The notes under the pieces were generated by a model, which was not told where the DNA came from, ran no database searches, and saw only the letters and a program-made list of their open reading frames with translations. This document shows, in pieces, positions 49,020 to 60,297 of a stretch of DNA of 64,000 nt. Origin of the DNA: Planoprotostelium fungivorum (taxonomy: Eukaryota; Evosea; Variosea; Cavosteliida; Cavosteliaceae). Location of the stretch: positions 1 to 64,000 of the forward strand of contig MDYQ01000013.1 in assembly GCA_003024175.1 (NCBI GenBank). The letters are read 5' to 3'. Every line of letters begins with the position of its first letter. Position 1 is the stretch's first letter. The translations under genes were made by a program, and so were the position numbers.

Positions 49020-51659
49020 ATGATTATCATAGATGGAGGTAAAATCGATGGTATACGAGGGTCTCTTCGAACCATCATCATGGAGGCAGCCGATTTGTTT
49101 CTCGTCAGAAACGGCAAACTCTTACAAAAGAGATTACTCTTGTTGTATCATCTTCACCGCCGAACTTCCAGTGAGAACAACGATCGAAAGAAGGTAATTT
49201 GAGGCGCCTCTCGAGGCAAAAAGATTGAACGAAACAGCTACAAGAAGAGTTGCAGATAGAGATGAGTGATAAAATCCAAAAGATGTGCGATAAGCCCAGG
49301 CACGGAGTATCACCCCACTCAGAATGTAGATCTTTCCTGGAATTTGTGAAGGTGACACCCATCATCGTGGAGAGATGATCATGATCATGGAGTTGAATCC
49401 CATCAGACCTTCCTCAAATTCGGCCAAGACTGTGCGAACGTTTATTTCTCACAAAATTGGAAACTCATCGACAGTGTGTATCGAGTGAGAGGCACCAGAC
49501 GAGGAGGAGGAGTTGAAGAGAGACAGGAATGCAGAAAGAACCGAGCCAAGAAATCCATCCTCTCTGATTACATCATCACAGATGTCATGGAAATCACGAG
49601 GCTCTTATCCATACGTACATCCAATGACAAATTGAATCGATTGCTAGACGATGCACAACCGAAATCTACAGGTGAAAGGATGATTTGTCACGAGATCTGA
49701 ACAGCCTCAGCTTCTTCTCTGGTCGTTGTCGCTGTGTTTCCCACCAAGATCTGTCCCTTGTTGTATCGATCTCTCAGTAAGACGGCTTTTCTATTGCACG
49801 ACAAAGCGAAGGTGGAAGAAATTCCGTGAAATTCTGACGTCGACAGGTGGTCGTGATCGATCCTCAGAGGGAGGTGCACAAGGAGATCTACAATCAATTC
49901 GGTGATCATGGATTCGTCGATGAGGTAATCGTCTTTCCCGCCAGAAATTTCTGAGAAGATTCAGGGTGATGGACCGAGGCCCACCATTCGTCTGTTTGAA
50001 AGTGGAAAGTGCACCAGTGTCTTTGCTCTCACGACAAAGGAATTGTGCGTGAATGATCTATCTACAATGCCATCTTTTCCAAAGAACCATTCTGTCTACG
50101 GCTTCACTCCCACCGTGGAGAACGTCTTACGCTTCGTGCGCAGTCGAGGGAAAATGGAAGGTGATCCATCTACAACGTTGTAGATGAGAAACATTGAAGA
50201 GAAAATCAGAGGAGATTGTGAGGCAGAACGAGAGGAGTAAATCAGAGAGGGCGATGAACCATTGGAGGAGAGCGATGATGAAGATAAGAGGCCTCAGAAC
50301 GAGGTCACTCCTGGCCAGAAGGCGTGAGACCTTGACGATATTGCAGAAACTGAATGCCATGGTGATGTTTCATCTCCAATGGTGTAGATTGATGGAGGGA
50401 CAGAAATGCTACGGAAATACGTGTAAGACCTTCCAGCACCCGAAAGCCAGAAAAGAACCACCTAGGCTCTACTTTGTGGGTGGAGGTGATCGATCTCGGT
50501 CTTCATCGCAATTTAAATTTCAAATAGGTATGGCGGCGGGAAAATCGACTTGCATCGAAGCGATAAGAGATTCAAATTTCTGGAGCAAGTACGGTGATCA
50601 CGTAGTGGGTAAATGATATCTTGAAACTTGAAACAAATCTGACGGTGGAATAGTGGTCGAAGCTGATGCGATCAAACGCAACGATCCCGCCTTCAGCTTG
50701 GCCAAGGTACGAAATACAACGTTGTAGATGAAGGTCTGACTCGTTGTAGTCCACCGACGACCCAGAAGCTCTGAGCGCCATCCACGAGCACTCGGTGAAG
50801 GCGGCGGAGGAGCTATTATTAGAAGCCATTCGCCACAGTCGGGACATCGTGTTCGATGGCACGATGTCGTGGTTGCCCTTTGTAGAGCAGGTCAGCCTCA
50901 TCTGTCGATCACCATGATGCATCGTGATGATCATGAGAGACTGAAAGAGATAGACGGTCAAGATGTTGAAAGACAGCCGACACAACTGGAAGCTTGGACC
51001 GGGATACGTGACGAAGGGGAGAGAAGGGAGAGAGAAAGTAGTGGAAGAGAGATACTGGGAGGAAGAAGGAGAAGCAGAGGAGACCCGAAGGCCGTATCAC
51101 ATTGTACTCTTTGGTGTCACAGTGGAAGCAGACATTGCAGTACAGAGAGGTGAGAGAAGAGAGAAGAGAGAAGAGAGAAGAGAAGAGAAGAGAAGAGAAG
51201 AGAGAAGAGAAGAGAGAAGAGAAGAGGAGAGAGGATGACAGAGTGCAGGTATCATTCGAGGCATTGAGACGGGTAGAACAGTTCCAGTGAGGAGCCAGCT
51301 GCAGTCGCACAAGTTGTTCAGTAGTAACTTTCCTCGGTACACCGAATTGTGTGATGAGGTGTATCTGTATCACAATCAGACCGATCAATACACTCACAGC
51401 CCCACACTCATCGTCAAGAAGGAAGGTGAGATCACGTGCAGATGATGGAGGCTGAGAGAGGACAGAGGGAAGAGAGTTGAAGGTCATCGAGGAGGGCTTG
51501 TATAGAGACTTTCTGAGGAAGAGAGACATCAACGTCGATGCAAAGAACCATGCGGACCTCTTTCCAGACGGTTGCATTACGGAGAAGAAGGTCATCGATG
51601 TGGAGAATCGAGATGCATTGAGGCTGTTTATGGGATTGGGTCTGAATGACATTCGATGA
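49020..51659 (+). CDS. P-loop kinase-like protein of the zeta-toxin/UNAG-kinase fold, plant-like architecture
   Basis: The central domain has VGGG-MAAGKST (Walker A restored by splicing a 44-bp intron near 50482-50525). AIRDSNFWSKYGDHVV, VEADAIKRNDPAF, HEHSVKAAEELLLEAI and RDIVFDGTMSW follow, then RRPYHIVLFGVTVEADIAV and VRSQLQSHKLF. This succession matches plant proteins annotated as P-loop NTPases with a zeta-toxin-type kinase domain; it is a host gene, not a toxin-antitoxin module. A basic helical stretch before it (MNHWRRAMMKIRGLRTRSLLARRR) looks like a calmodulin-binding or IQ-like helix. N-terminal exons (from 49020) are helical and unrecognised, and the start is uncertain. Confidence 0.72.
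50167..50186. repeat. Perfect 20-bp palindrome of the dispersed TCTACAAC motif
   Basis: CATCTACAACGTTGTAGATG is identical to its own reverse complement. It lies inside a 49-bp intron of the P-loop kinase gene whose removal keeps frame into EEIVRQNERSKSERAM. It combines both orientations of the dispersed motif found across the window. A shortened version (ATACAACGTTGTAGATG) sits in a later intron of the same gene at 50714-50730. Confidence 0.85.
51150..51248 (+). repeat. AGAGAAGAG microsatellite expanding an intron
   Basis: A 99-bp intron between ...EADIAVQRG and IIRGIETGR is mostly GAGAAGA repeats. Purines are on the sense strand, the reverse of the pyrimidine-rich expanded introns in the coatomer and RhoGAP genes. 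Repeated GTGAG-like words near the start give possible alternative donors. Confidence 0.75.
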
Positions 51660-51694
51660 AGATATAAATGCAGCCCCATTCGGTTGTCATCTAT

Positions 51695-52091
51695 TTAGAG
51701 GAGGGTGCGGTAGAAGTCGTGGACCTCTCCGTAGAGGAGAGGGGGAAGACCCAGAGCTGCGGCCAAGATGAAAGATCCCAGAGCGGTGGTGAACATGCCG
51801 AATGAGAAGCGGTTGAGGAAAGTTCTGCTCTTTCTGAAGGTGTTCAGAGAAGAAGAACGGAGGATAATGTCACCCTTCAGGAGCATCAGACAGACCGTAG
51901 CTGAACCCCAAGATGGCGCCCGTGAAGGCTCCGAAAGAGGTCATCCTCTTCAAGTGGGCGTCCATGTTCGATGTTGTCAGCAAGATGAGATAAGAGCCAA
52001 CCATAGAGATGAAGATGAGGCCTAACAGGAAGAAGCGGACGGATCCATGATCGAAGCGATTTGTCTTAACTAACTGGTCGTGACTTGACAT
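51695..52091 (-). CDS. Small multi-pass membrane protein, unrecognised
   Basis: Two exons joined by a 44-bp intron give about 117 residues. The start is MSSHDQLVKTNRFDHG, then three hydrophobic segments: FFLLGLIFISMVGSYLILL, a Gly/Ala-rich GAFTGAILGFSYGLS, and FTTALGSFILAAALGLPPLL. It ends HDFYRTLL. The Gly-rich helices suggest tight helix packing in an organelle membrane. I do not recognise the family. It converges on the P-loop kinase gene, with 35 bp between the ends. Confidence 0.6.
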
Positions 52092-52611
52092 TGTAGAAAA
52101 CTAGCCGTTGTCTGAACTGGTCCAACTCCGGCTGTTTGTAAAATACGAAAAATGTCACTCAAAATACGGCCACTTTTATGAGTATTGTGATCTTGTCACA
52201 GTGACTGAATAATGATCTATCGAAGCTGAGCACTCCCCAAGAAGGAAATCATAGAATCACATATTTTGAATGGGCGTACAATTGTATTGATGCCCGCAAT
52301 ATGGCGCCCATTTCACCTTTGAAAATCTTCGGGCTTGGGTGATTGTTGAACTATCCACCACATTTACTTATATTACCCGGTAAATAAGGAGGGCACGTGT
52401 GAGGCCTCCGGGTGATACCATAAACTCCCGTCGTAATAAGAAATCTGCATTTTGGTCACCTCATCTTTGCACATAACCACTCATCTCAGTATTGGATAGT
52501 CTACCGCGGTGGTCGATCAATAGCTGTTGTTGGTGGCTGGCTCTACAACGGATGTCAACCTGGGCATCAACCCGGTAAAACCAGCGTCAGCATCTCGATG
52601 GAGAGAGACTG
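52092..52611. promoter_or_regulatory. Divergent promoter region
   Basis: Start codons at 52091 (-) and 52612 (+) face away from this 520-bp stretch. It is AT-rich (ATATTACCCGGTAAATAAG near 52370). It contains a near-palindromic ACCCGGTAAAT and a TCTACAAC copy at 52542-52549, 63 bp upstream of the SPRING-like start. No coding frame is supported. Confidence 0.4.
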
Positions 52612-53312
52612 ATGAGGTATAGGAAGTGCTGTGGGATCAGATATCGTCTCTTCACACTCATAATCGCCATCATCGTCATCTGCTACGGTACTATGATAAT
52701 AGTCTCTGCACGCTTGATGGAAGAGGAAAAGCACGAAGCATCCAACCCCAGAGATCAACGAGGTCGTCTGGTTATGGAGGTCACAGATGTCGAACTCAAA
52801 AACAAATGTACGAACACAATCCAGAGCAGAATTCTTGTGGTAGACGATAACGGTGAGTCATTTTGTCACTAGGCGGTATTTCTCTTTGACCCAACATGCA
52901 GGTTTCAGATGCCTCCGAAAAGATCTCGATCGTAATGGTTGTTGCACAACGAGACACCAGCGGTTCAGCTGCGAATATTGTGATCTGATCAACAAATGCT
53001 GCAGAGTGAGTCACATAGATGTAACATTCCTCACGCATCTCAGACCTATGAGAACTGCGTCTCGTGTTGTTTGAATCCAAAGGAGGTGAGGTAGTCCTCA
53101 CATCGTTCTACGAGATCGACGGAATGCAGCCACCCGCCCTTGGTTCCCTACACTTGTCCCGATATCCCCTCCAGGACAGCGATTTCACGCGTTTCGAGCG
53201 TTGTCAGATGGCCTGCAGAACCTCCTCTCTTTCACTCCTGCATGAGAACACCTATCGCAGCCCTCTCAAGCACTGCTTCGCAGATAAGCCACCACCCCTC
53301 ATTCCACCCTGA
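52612..53312 (+). CDS. SPRING1: SPRING (C12orf49) homologue, SREBP-pathway regulator
   Basis: A short cytosolic start is followed by one membrane helix (LFTLIIAIIVICYGTMIIVS). The lumenal cysteine-rich domain has the family's distinctive pattern: NKCTNTIQS, GFRC-x(6)-DRNGCC, CEYCDLINKCC, TYENCVSCCLNPKE, then FERCQMACRTSS, HENTYRSPLKHC and the end DKPPPLIPP. In animals SPRING is a Golgi membrane protein needed for site-1 protease activation of SREBP and so for sterol and lipid gene control. Three or more exons join these segments. Conservation of all key cysteine clusters supports a true orthologue; its role here is inferred. Confidence 0.85.
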
Positions 53313-53914
53313 AGAGATTCATGAGCGACCGTGTCGTGAAAAGAGGGAGGTCAACGCTGTTGACGTTGGAAGTGACGTCCAATTTTGAATAAAGGTCCTT
53401 GCGGAAGGAGGACCCCCGTAAAATCCAACCAATTCTTCGTATCATCCTTCAGAGGGAGGATCCATCCTCTATATTTTTAGATGAGACGAACGTGACGGAC
53501 GCATGTCCTCTACCACAGACAGAAAAGTCTCTCAGCCGAAAGAGCAAGCTTCTGGCTGTCGAATTGAGCAACGGAGTGAGGTCACGTGACCCTGCCAGTC
53601 TCGCGGGACGGTTAAGAAGAAAATACTCGCTGTATGAAGTGCATGGGAGCACTGCTCGGTGGAACAACACAAACTCTTGCAGAAATGAAATTAGAGGTGA
53701 ACTTTGTAGGAGCAATAGGCTTGAGCGGATGGTGCGGCATTGTCCCCTGCCGCTGCGAGCCAGACGAAGGTGCCATATGCCAAACATTTACTCCCTTTTG
53801 CCCTGTGAAGTGAGATCTCCGCGGCCGAGGAAGATTTAAGGTGCAAGAAAATTCGGATGCGTTTGGAAACAGATCAAATTTGACAAGTCTACTGTTCGTC
53901 AGGCAGCAGAGAAC
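53313..53914. other. Spacer with a possible small cysteine-rich frame
   Basis: Between the SPRING-like gene and the receptor kinase, a plus-strand frame ending at 53809 reads CMGALLGGTTQ and GWCGIVPCRCEPDEGAIC. It can be joined by a 63-bp intron to an exon at about 53399-53578. No in-frame ATG was found for the upstream part, so I do not call a gene. It might be a small secreted peptide or chance. A TCACGTGA palindrome lies at about 53583. Confidence 0.3.
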
Positions 53915-56900
53915 ATGAGGGCCTACCTCTATGTATTAATTGTGTTATGCACGTTCTATAGCCCGACGACATCTCAAGCTCCTTATGGAGCTATTCTGCA
54001 AAGCTTTTATGAATCGACAAATGGTGAGGAGGATTGCTGGAGTGTTATCTGAATGAGTCACTCAGGCCCCAATTGGGTGAACCAAACGGGGTGGGCAAAT
54101 GTCACGACTCATTATTGTAGCCAGTTCATCTTTGGCATCACTTGTGTCGATTCACCTTGTGAGACTATCATCTATCGATAAATGTTCTAAATCATGCTCA
54201 GATGGAATATTACCTGCCTATCTGATTCTGCCTGGAAACAACCTGACTGGAAACATTGAGTCCTTGTCATTTGCTTCGTTTATAGGGGTGCTCAATTTGT
54301 CTTCAAATCAGCTGACGGGCGCCTTACCACCACTCAATGGGATGTTTAGCATGCAATCCCTCGATTTGGTCTGTCTCTGTTTTTAATCCGATTCTTACGA
54401 TTGACTTCGATGCAGTCAAATAACCAATTGGAAGGCCCTCTCCCTGCACTTCCCGTGAGTCTGCAACAGCTCATCTTGCAGAACAACGTGCTCACGGGCA
54501 GCATCTCATCCGTCTCCGAATTGATCCATATGCGATACTTGGACTTGAGTCTCAACCAGTGATCCATCTTCCATTACTGGAGACGGGCTCACATTTCACA
54601 GATTCTCGGGAGAGCTACCCGACATGTCAGCCATGGCGAATCTCACTTACCTCGGCCTCAACATCAACCGCTTGAAGGGCAATATGCCACCCCATCTCGG
54701 CACGAACAACATGTACCTCCAATACGTAAACCTCTCCGCCAACATCTTAGAGGGTCCCGTGAGTCGAACACACGCGAACCAAAGATGACGATGACTCAGA
54801 TTCCCGGCGATTTGAACGTCGCCGTCAATCTCACGGCCCTCGATCTCGTGAGACAATTCCTCTCCAATTGAATCGATTTTCATCTTCTCTCAGTCGTTCA
54901 ATCAACTGAATTCGGACCTTCCCGCGAGCTTGTGCAATCATTCGGCTCTTCAATTCATCGACTTAGGGGTGATTTTTTTGTCTCTCTCTCTGCCTCCTCA
55001 CACTCTCTCAGTACAACCAATTGACCGGACAGATTCCCGACATCGATTGGCCCAGGCTCGTGTACCTCGGTCTGGTGAGTATCTACAACGAGCCAACGTT
55101 CTGACTGAAACAGGGGGACAACGACTTCCACGGAACCATCCCCGAAGGTGACTCAATCACGCGATGCGAATCCGCGACTGACATCGAAAAGGAATCTATA
55201 ATTCTCTGTATCTGACTTATTTCTTGATGTCGGGTAACGCTCTCACCGGGGGTCTGTCAGCCTCCATCGGTCGACTGCACTATCTCTCCATCCTCATGCT
55301 GCAGTCCAACCTCCTCAACGGTTCGATACCCTCCGAGTTGGGCCGTGAGTCGCTGACGCGTGATGACGTCATCACTGACGGAGGTAGAACTACCCGCTCT
55401 CGGATCGGTTCTCCTGGCCTACAATGGATTCAGTGGATCATTATCATTCAATGACTCGAGTTTCAGAAAGCTCCAAGTGTTCGACGTCACGGGAAACAAT
55501 CTGACGGGAAATTTCCCCACCGCTCTCACTGACATGCCCATGTGAGTGTGGAGATATCGTGGGAAACTGAGGAAAGAACAGGTGTCAGTCCATCATGATG
55601 GGAGGAAATCAACTGAGTGGAATCGTGCCTCAGTTCAACAGCTCTTCCCTGCTGTTGTTAGATCTGTCTCGCAACCAACTCTCGGGTTCGATCGATTTCA
55701 TTCGATCCATCAGAAATTTGGCTTCCCTCAATCTCTATGGCAACGATTTCTCTGGAAGCATTCCATCAGAGGTCACCCAGCTGAAGAATCTCGTCTCCTT
55801 TGTCGTGTCCTACAACAATCTGACCGGTACGACGATTGAATGACGTCACATGACATCTGATAGGTAACCTACCTTCGTCGATCGGTAACCTGGTCAATCT
55901 ACAACAGCTGGACGTGTCCTACAACAGCCTCTCCGGTACTATTCCCAGATCCATCGGAAATCTCAAATCCGTTCAGAAGGTCCTGCTCCATCACAATCAG
56001 ATGACGGGTGCCGTCCCCTTTCAGGTATTCCACTCCACATTATAACATCAACTGAAAGCCTCCAGTGGCAAATGCTCGGAGAGCTGTTGTACTGGGACAT
56101 CTCTTACAATCGATTCAACCGCCTCGAGTTCCAGAGCATCTACGGATCTCTACCCAAGTTGGTTCACATGGACATGTCTTACAACCAGATCGCCTCGTCT
56201 CTCACTGGACTGGGTGCTCTTACCTCCCTGCAGGTGATGAAGTTGAACAACAACAAGATGACCGGTGCACTGGTCACGGACATCCAGGTGAGTGACGTGT
56301 GATGACGTCATCGTGATGAGAGTGCAGGCCCTGACGAATCTCATCGAGCTCGATCTGGTGAGGGTAGAAGGCTGAAAATCGACTGAAATTTTGACAGTCG
56401 GTGAACGAGATCACTGGACCGTTGTCGTACACCATGGGAAGTCTGATCAATCTACAAAAGTGTAATATATCGTACAACAAATTGTCCGGAATATTCCCAG
56501 AGTGAGTAGAGATGTCTGTAGGAGATGGGACTGACAGGGACAGTTCGATATCACTGCTCGCCAATCTACAATCCAGCGATTGTTCTTCGAACCAATTCTA
56601 CGGTGAGATCCATCTACAACGAGACATCTCTGACTTGAAGAAGGTAATCTACCGTACATCTTGGGAGGTATGACCCAGCTCACCTTCTTCAACATCAGTA
56701 ACAACAATTTCTCTGGAGGTGAACATTTGTCATACATCACCTCACGCTCACCGTTGTAGATATCCCCAATTCCATGAGCAATCTGACCAATTTGGCCACG
56801 CTGGATCTCTCAAATAACAAGTTCAACGGAACGATCATGAACGACATCGGTGATTCATCGTTCGTGTCGCATAGACATCTGAAGAGTGTAGGTCGTATGA

Positions 56901-59869
56901 TTAGCCTCCAGACTCTCGACTTCAGCAGGAATCAATTGGCGGGTTCCATTCCAACGTCATTCGGCCGGCTCCGCAATCTACAACAGGTCTGTAGATGGAC
57001 GAGAGACGAAATTGAAGGGATGTAGGTCAATTTCTCTTCCAATGCATTGGAAGGCTTAGTACCCTCACTCGACTCTGAGCCTCGATCGATGGATCTCTCT
57101 AATAATCAACTGTCTGGCGATCTCTCTTTCATCCCTTCCCTGGGATCTTTCGAGGTGAAATTTCATCCGATTTTCACCCCACTGACCCATTCAGACGTTG
57201 ATCCTGTCCAACAACACTTTCGATGGAAACCTCACCGACATCAGTGGGTCCAATAAGCTGGTGCACTTGGATCTATCACACAATCATCTGGGTGGTTCAA
57301 TTCTCTCCCTGAACAATCTACCCTCCCTTCAGGTGAATCATTCATTGAAAAATGACGTGAGCTGATGAATTGTAGTACTTGAATCTGTCCCAAAATCTAC
57401 TCGTCGGATCTGTTCCCAGCACACTCCAGATGACTTCGTTGACCAACTTTGACCTCAGCCACAACAATCTGAGTGAGATCAGTGACCTACCCTACAACCT
57501 GACAGGTACAATGTCATCACCCTCCACATCCACTCACTCATCGCATCACCACTCACCTCCCACAGTCAACTCTTCCGTGTGTTCTCTCGCCTTCAACAAC
57601 TTTTCCTGCCCCATTCCATGGCCAGCCTTCGATCTGTGTGGTACCACGTGCAACCTCTACGACAGGAGCACTCAGACCACTCGACTTCGCATCCAGGGAG
57701 ACCTCTCCTCCTTCAGTTCTTCCAAGTTCCTCCAGTCCCTCTCCACTGCGCTCAACATCACCTCTTCCAGGTGAAATCTCACAAATGTCGACGGTAGATC
57801 TGACGGTGATAGGCTGAAGATCTTGTCGACATCATCTGGAAGTGTCATCGTGGATCTGTCCGTGGGTCCACCCCCTCCAGGGGCTAAGAACGAGGGATCT
57901 GCCACACGCGTCATCCAGATGATCTCCTTCATCAACAACTCGTGAGAACATCCATCTACAACTCATCTCCATCTACAACTCGTTCGACACCTTCGTACCA
58001 TCAGACGATTGACTCCGTCAGTGACCCGAAGAGGCTGCAGAGCGTTGGAATCGATCTGATCCAAGTGAGTGACATTCCCCCCACCACAAAGAACAGCATC
58101 TCCACTGGAGGAATCATCGCCATCGTGGTGGTCATCCTTGTTCTCATCATCGTCGGAGCCATAGTGATCACCATCTTCATGCTCAGGAGATGGAAGGCCA
58201 GACAGGTGAAGGACATCCATTTATGGCATGACTGATTGTAGTGTGACAGTTGAGGAACATTCCGAACCCATGGGAGATGATGGATCTGAGTAACATCAAG
58301 ATGGGAGAGGCAAAGAGGTCCGTTGTAGATTACAACGAGTGCACCAACTTCCACCTCATCGGTGCAGGTGAGTCCATTTATGGGATGACGTGTCATGACA
58401 TCATCACCAGGAGCATACGGTGTCGTCTACACGTGTCACTGGAGAGAAACGGTGAGGCGCCAGATTTGAATTTCAAAACTGACGATGTAAGGTGGTGGCC
58501 ATGAAGCAGATCCGTTCGGAGATGATCTCAGAAGATCAATTGAAGGAATTCTTGCAAGAGGTGAGAGAGCGTAATGATTGTAGATTGATCGATCAAGGTG
58601 GCTATCCTGCGATCCCTGAGAACCCATCCGGTGAGATATCATACATATCGTCATGACGTCATCTGACGAAAGACAGAACGTGGTTCTATTTTTAGGTCTG
58701 ACGTTCCCCCCTCAACCTCTGTCACTCATCACCGAATACTGCGAGGGTGGCAGTCTGTGAGTTCTCCGCGACTTTTCTTCGTCTCTGACTCGATCAGGTA
58801 CACTTATCTCAGAGCCAACGAAGTCCCCAATGAAGTCAAATTGTCCTTCATCAAGGGTGAGAGACATCAATCTACAACCTGCCAACCACAATCAGGTATC
58901 GCGAGGGGAATGTTGCATCTTCACTTGGAGAAGGTAGTCCACAGAGATCTGGCAGCTCGTAACATCCTCTTGACGAAGCATTTGGAGCCCAAGGTCTCCG
59001 ATTTCGGTCTCAGTCGAGAGCAGAAGGATGACTCTGCCGCACAGTGAGTGTCACATTGTCCACAGAAAAAACTGATCCACCGCAGCACCCGTTCAGAAGT
59101 TGGACCCATCAAGTGGATGGCACCCGAATGTGAGAATTTTCTTTTCATCTTTCATTCACTCACCTATGATCAGCCATCAAGGAACGCATCTACTCCACAA
59201 AGACCGACGTCTACAGTTTCGGTACTACCATCTGGTGATCTTTCTCTCGTTCTTTTCTTGAAAACCCTTGTGACTGTAAATAGGGAAGTGTTTGCCGTGG
59301 AGGATCCATACAAAGACATGACGGTGGTAGAAGTGGCCATTCACATCTCTGCCAACAACCCTTGCTCTCTCAAGATCCCTCCCGAGGTCGATCCGATGTA
59401 CGCCAAGCTCATGCAAGGTGAGAGAGACACCATCGATCCACTTCTGACCTCCACAGACTGCTGGTCCGCCAGACCGGAAGACAGACCTGAGTTTGGAGAC
59501 ATCTGCGCGTTGATCGACGCCACGAACGATGTGGTCATCCACGAGAGCCCTCCCAACAGTCAGCCCACCAGCAAGGTATCCGGCGTCCTCGGTAAATTCT
59601 CCAGGGCATCGGGCAACAGCAAGAAGACAAAGTCCACCAGCTCGGGCAAGCCGGGCAGCAAGGGCTCTGGTGATAAGGCGGAGAACGAGACGAACCACAG
59701 CAACAGCCAGATTCTCATAGGACCCAACACGGGTCAGACGCTCAATTCGTACGAGAGAAGTCTCATCTCGGCCATGGAGAACTCGCCGAGCAGACATTAT
59801 GCGGCGGCTCACACGAGCATCAGAGAGGGTAGAGCAGACACCAACACCGTCTACGGAAAGATAAACTAG
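53915..59869 (+). CDS. Leucine-rich-repeat receptor kinase (tyrosine-kinase-like group)
   Basis: A signal peptide ([20 protein letters not shown]) precedes a long ectodomain of about twenty or more LRRs of the LxxLxLSxNxLxGxIP type (for example [22 protein letters not shown]). A transmembrane helix ([20 protein letters not shown], about 58110-58180) and a kinase domain follow. Kinase motifs are present: VAMKQI (lysine), [31 protein letters not shown] and [16 protein letters not shown] resembles tyrosine kinases; the whole fits the TKL group. The tail is Ser/Lys/Gly-rich and ends NTVYGKIN. About 30 exons match individual repeats, with many introns carrying the TCTACAAC motif. A surface sensor role is inferred; the ligand is unknown. 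Confidence 0.85.
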
Positions 59870-60297
59870 AGCGTATCCATGTCCTTCCGTTCTCGTTTCG
59901 TCCCCACGTGATCATAATCGCGTCATAATCATAAGGAGACGAAGATAAATGGCTAAGGTGACGGCTCTCTTGAGTTCCCATGTTTTTTTGACTGAGGCCC
60001 GATTTGATGAGCTCATTTAAGAGGTTCAATGTACGGAATCACAGATGTCGGCGACGTTAGACACATCCCTATGCGGTCCATAGTCTTCGGGCAGGCAACA
60101 TCACCTCCTTAGATAGTCGAAAGGTGTCACATATACCTAGGATAAGCCCTCTTTGTGCGGAATAGCTGTCGAGACAGGTGGCAACCGGGGGATTGTTACG
60201 ACAGAACCGGTTGGGAAGAGGACAAAAATGAACCGAAAGCTGAGAGGCTCTCAAGAGTTAGGGAGTATCATTTTTCAGGGCGCAGCCACAGGAAGAG
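59870..60297. other. Spacer between receptor kinase and mucin-like gene
   Basis: I see no supported gene in this 428-bp stretch. It should contain the 3' untranslated region of the kinase gene and the promoter of the mucin-like gene. An ACATCACCTCC-like pyrimidine/purine mix and no long AT tract are seen. Short frames here have no features. Confidence 0.4.

Noticed and set aside
50482-50760. Bacterial toxin-antitoxin origin for the zeta-type kinase domain
   Set aside because: The domain is interrupted by normal introns, is fused to eukaryotic-type sequence, has no antitoxin neighbour and matches known plant host proteins.
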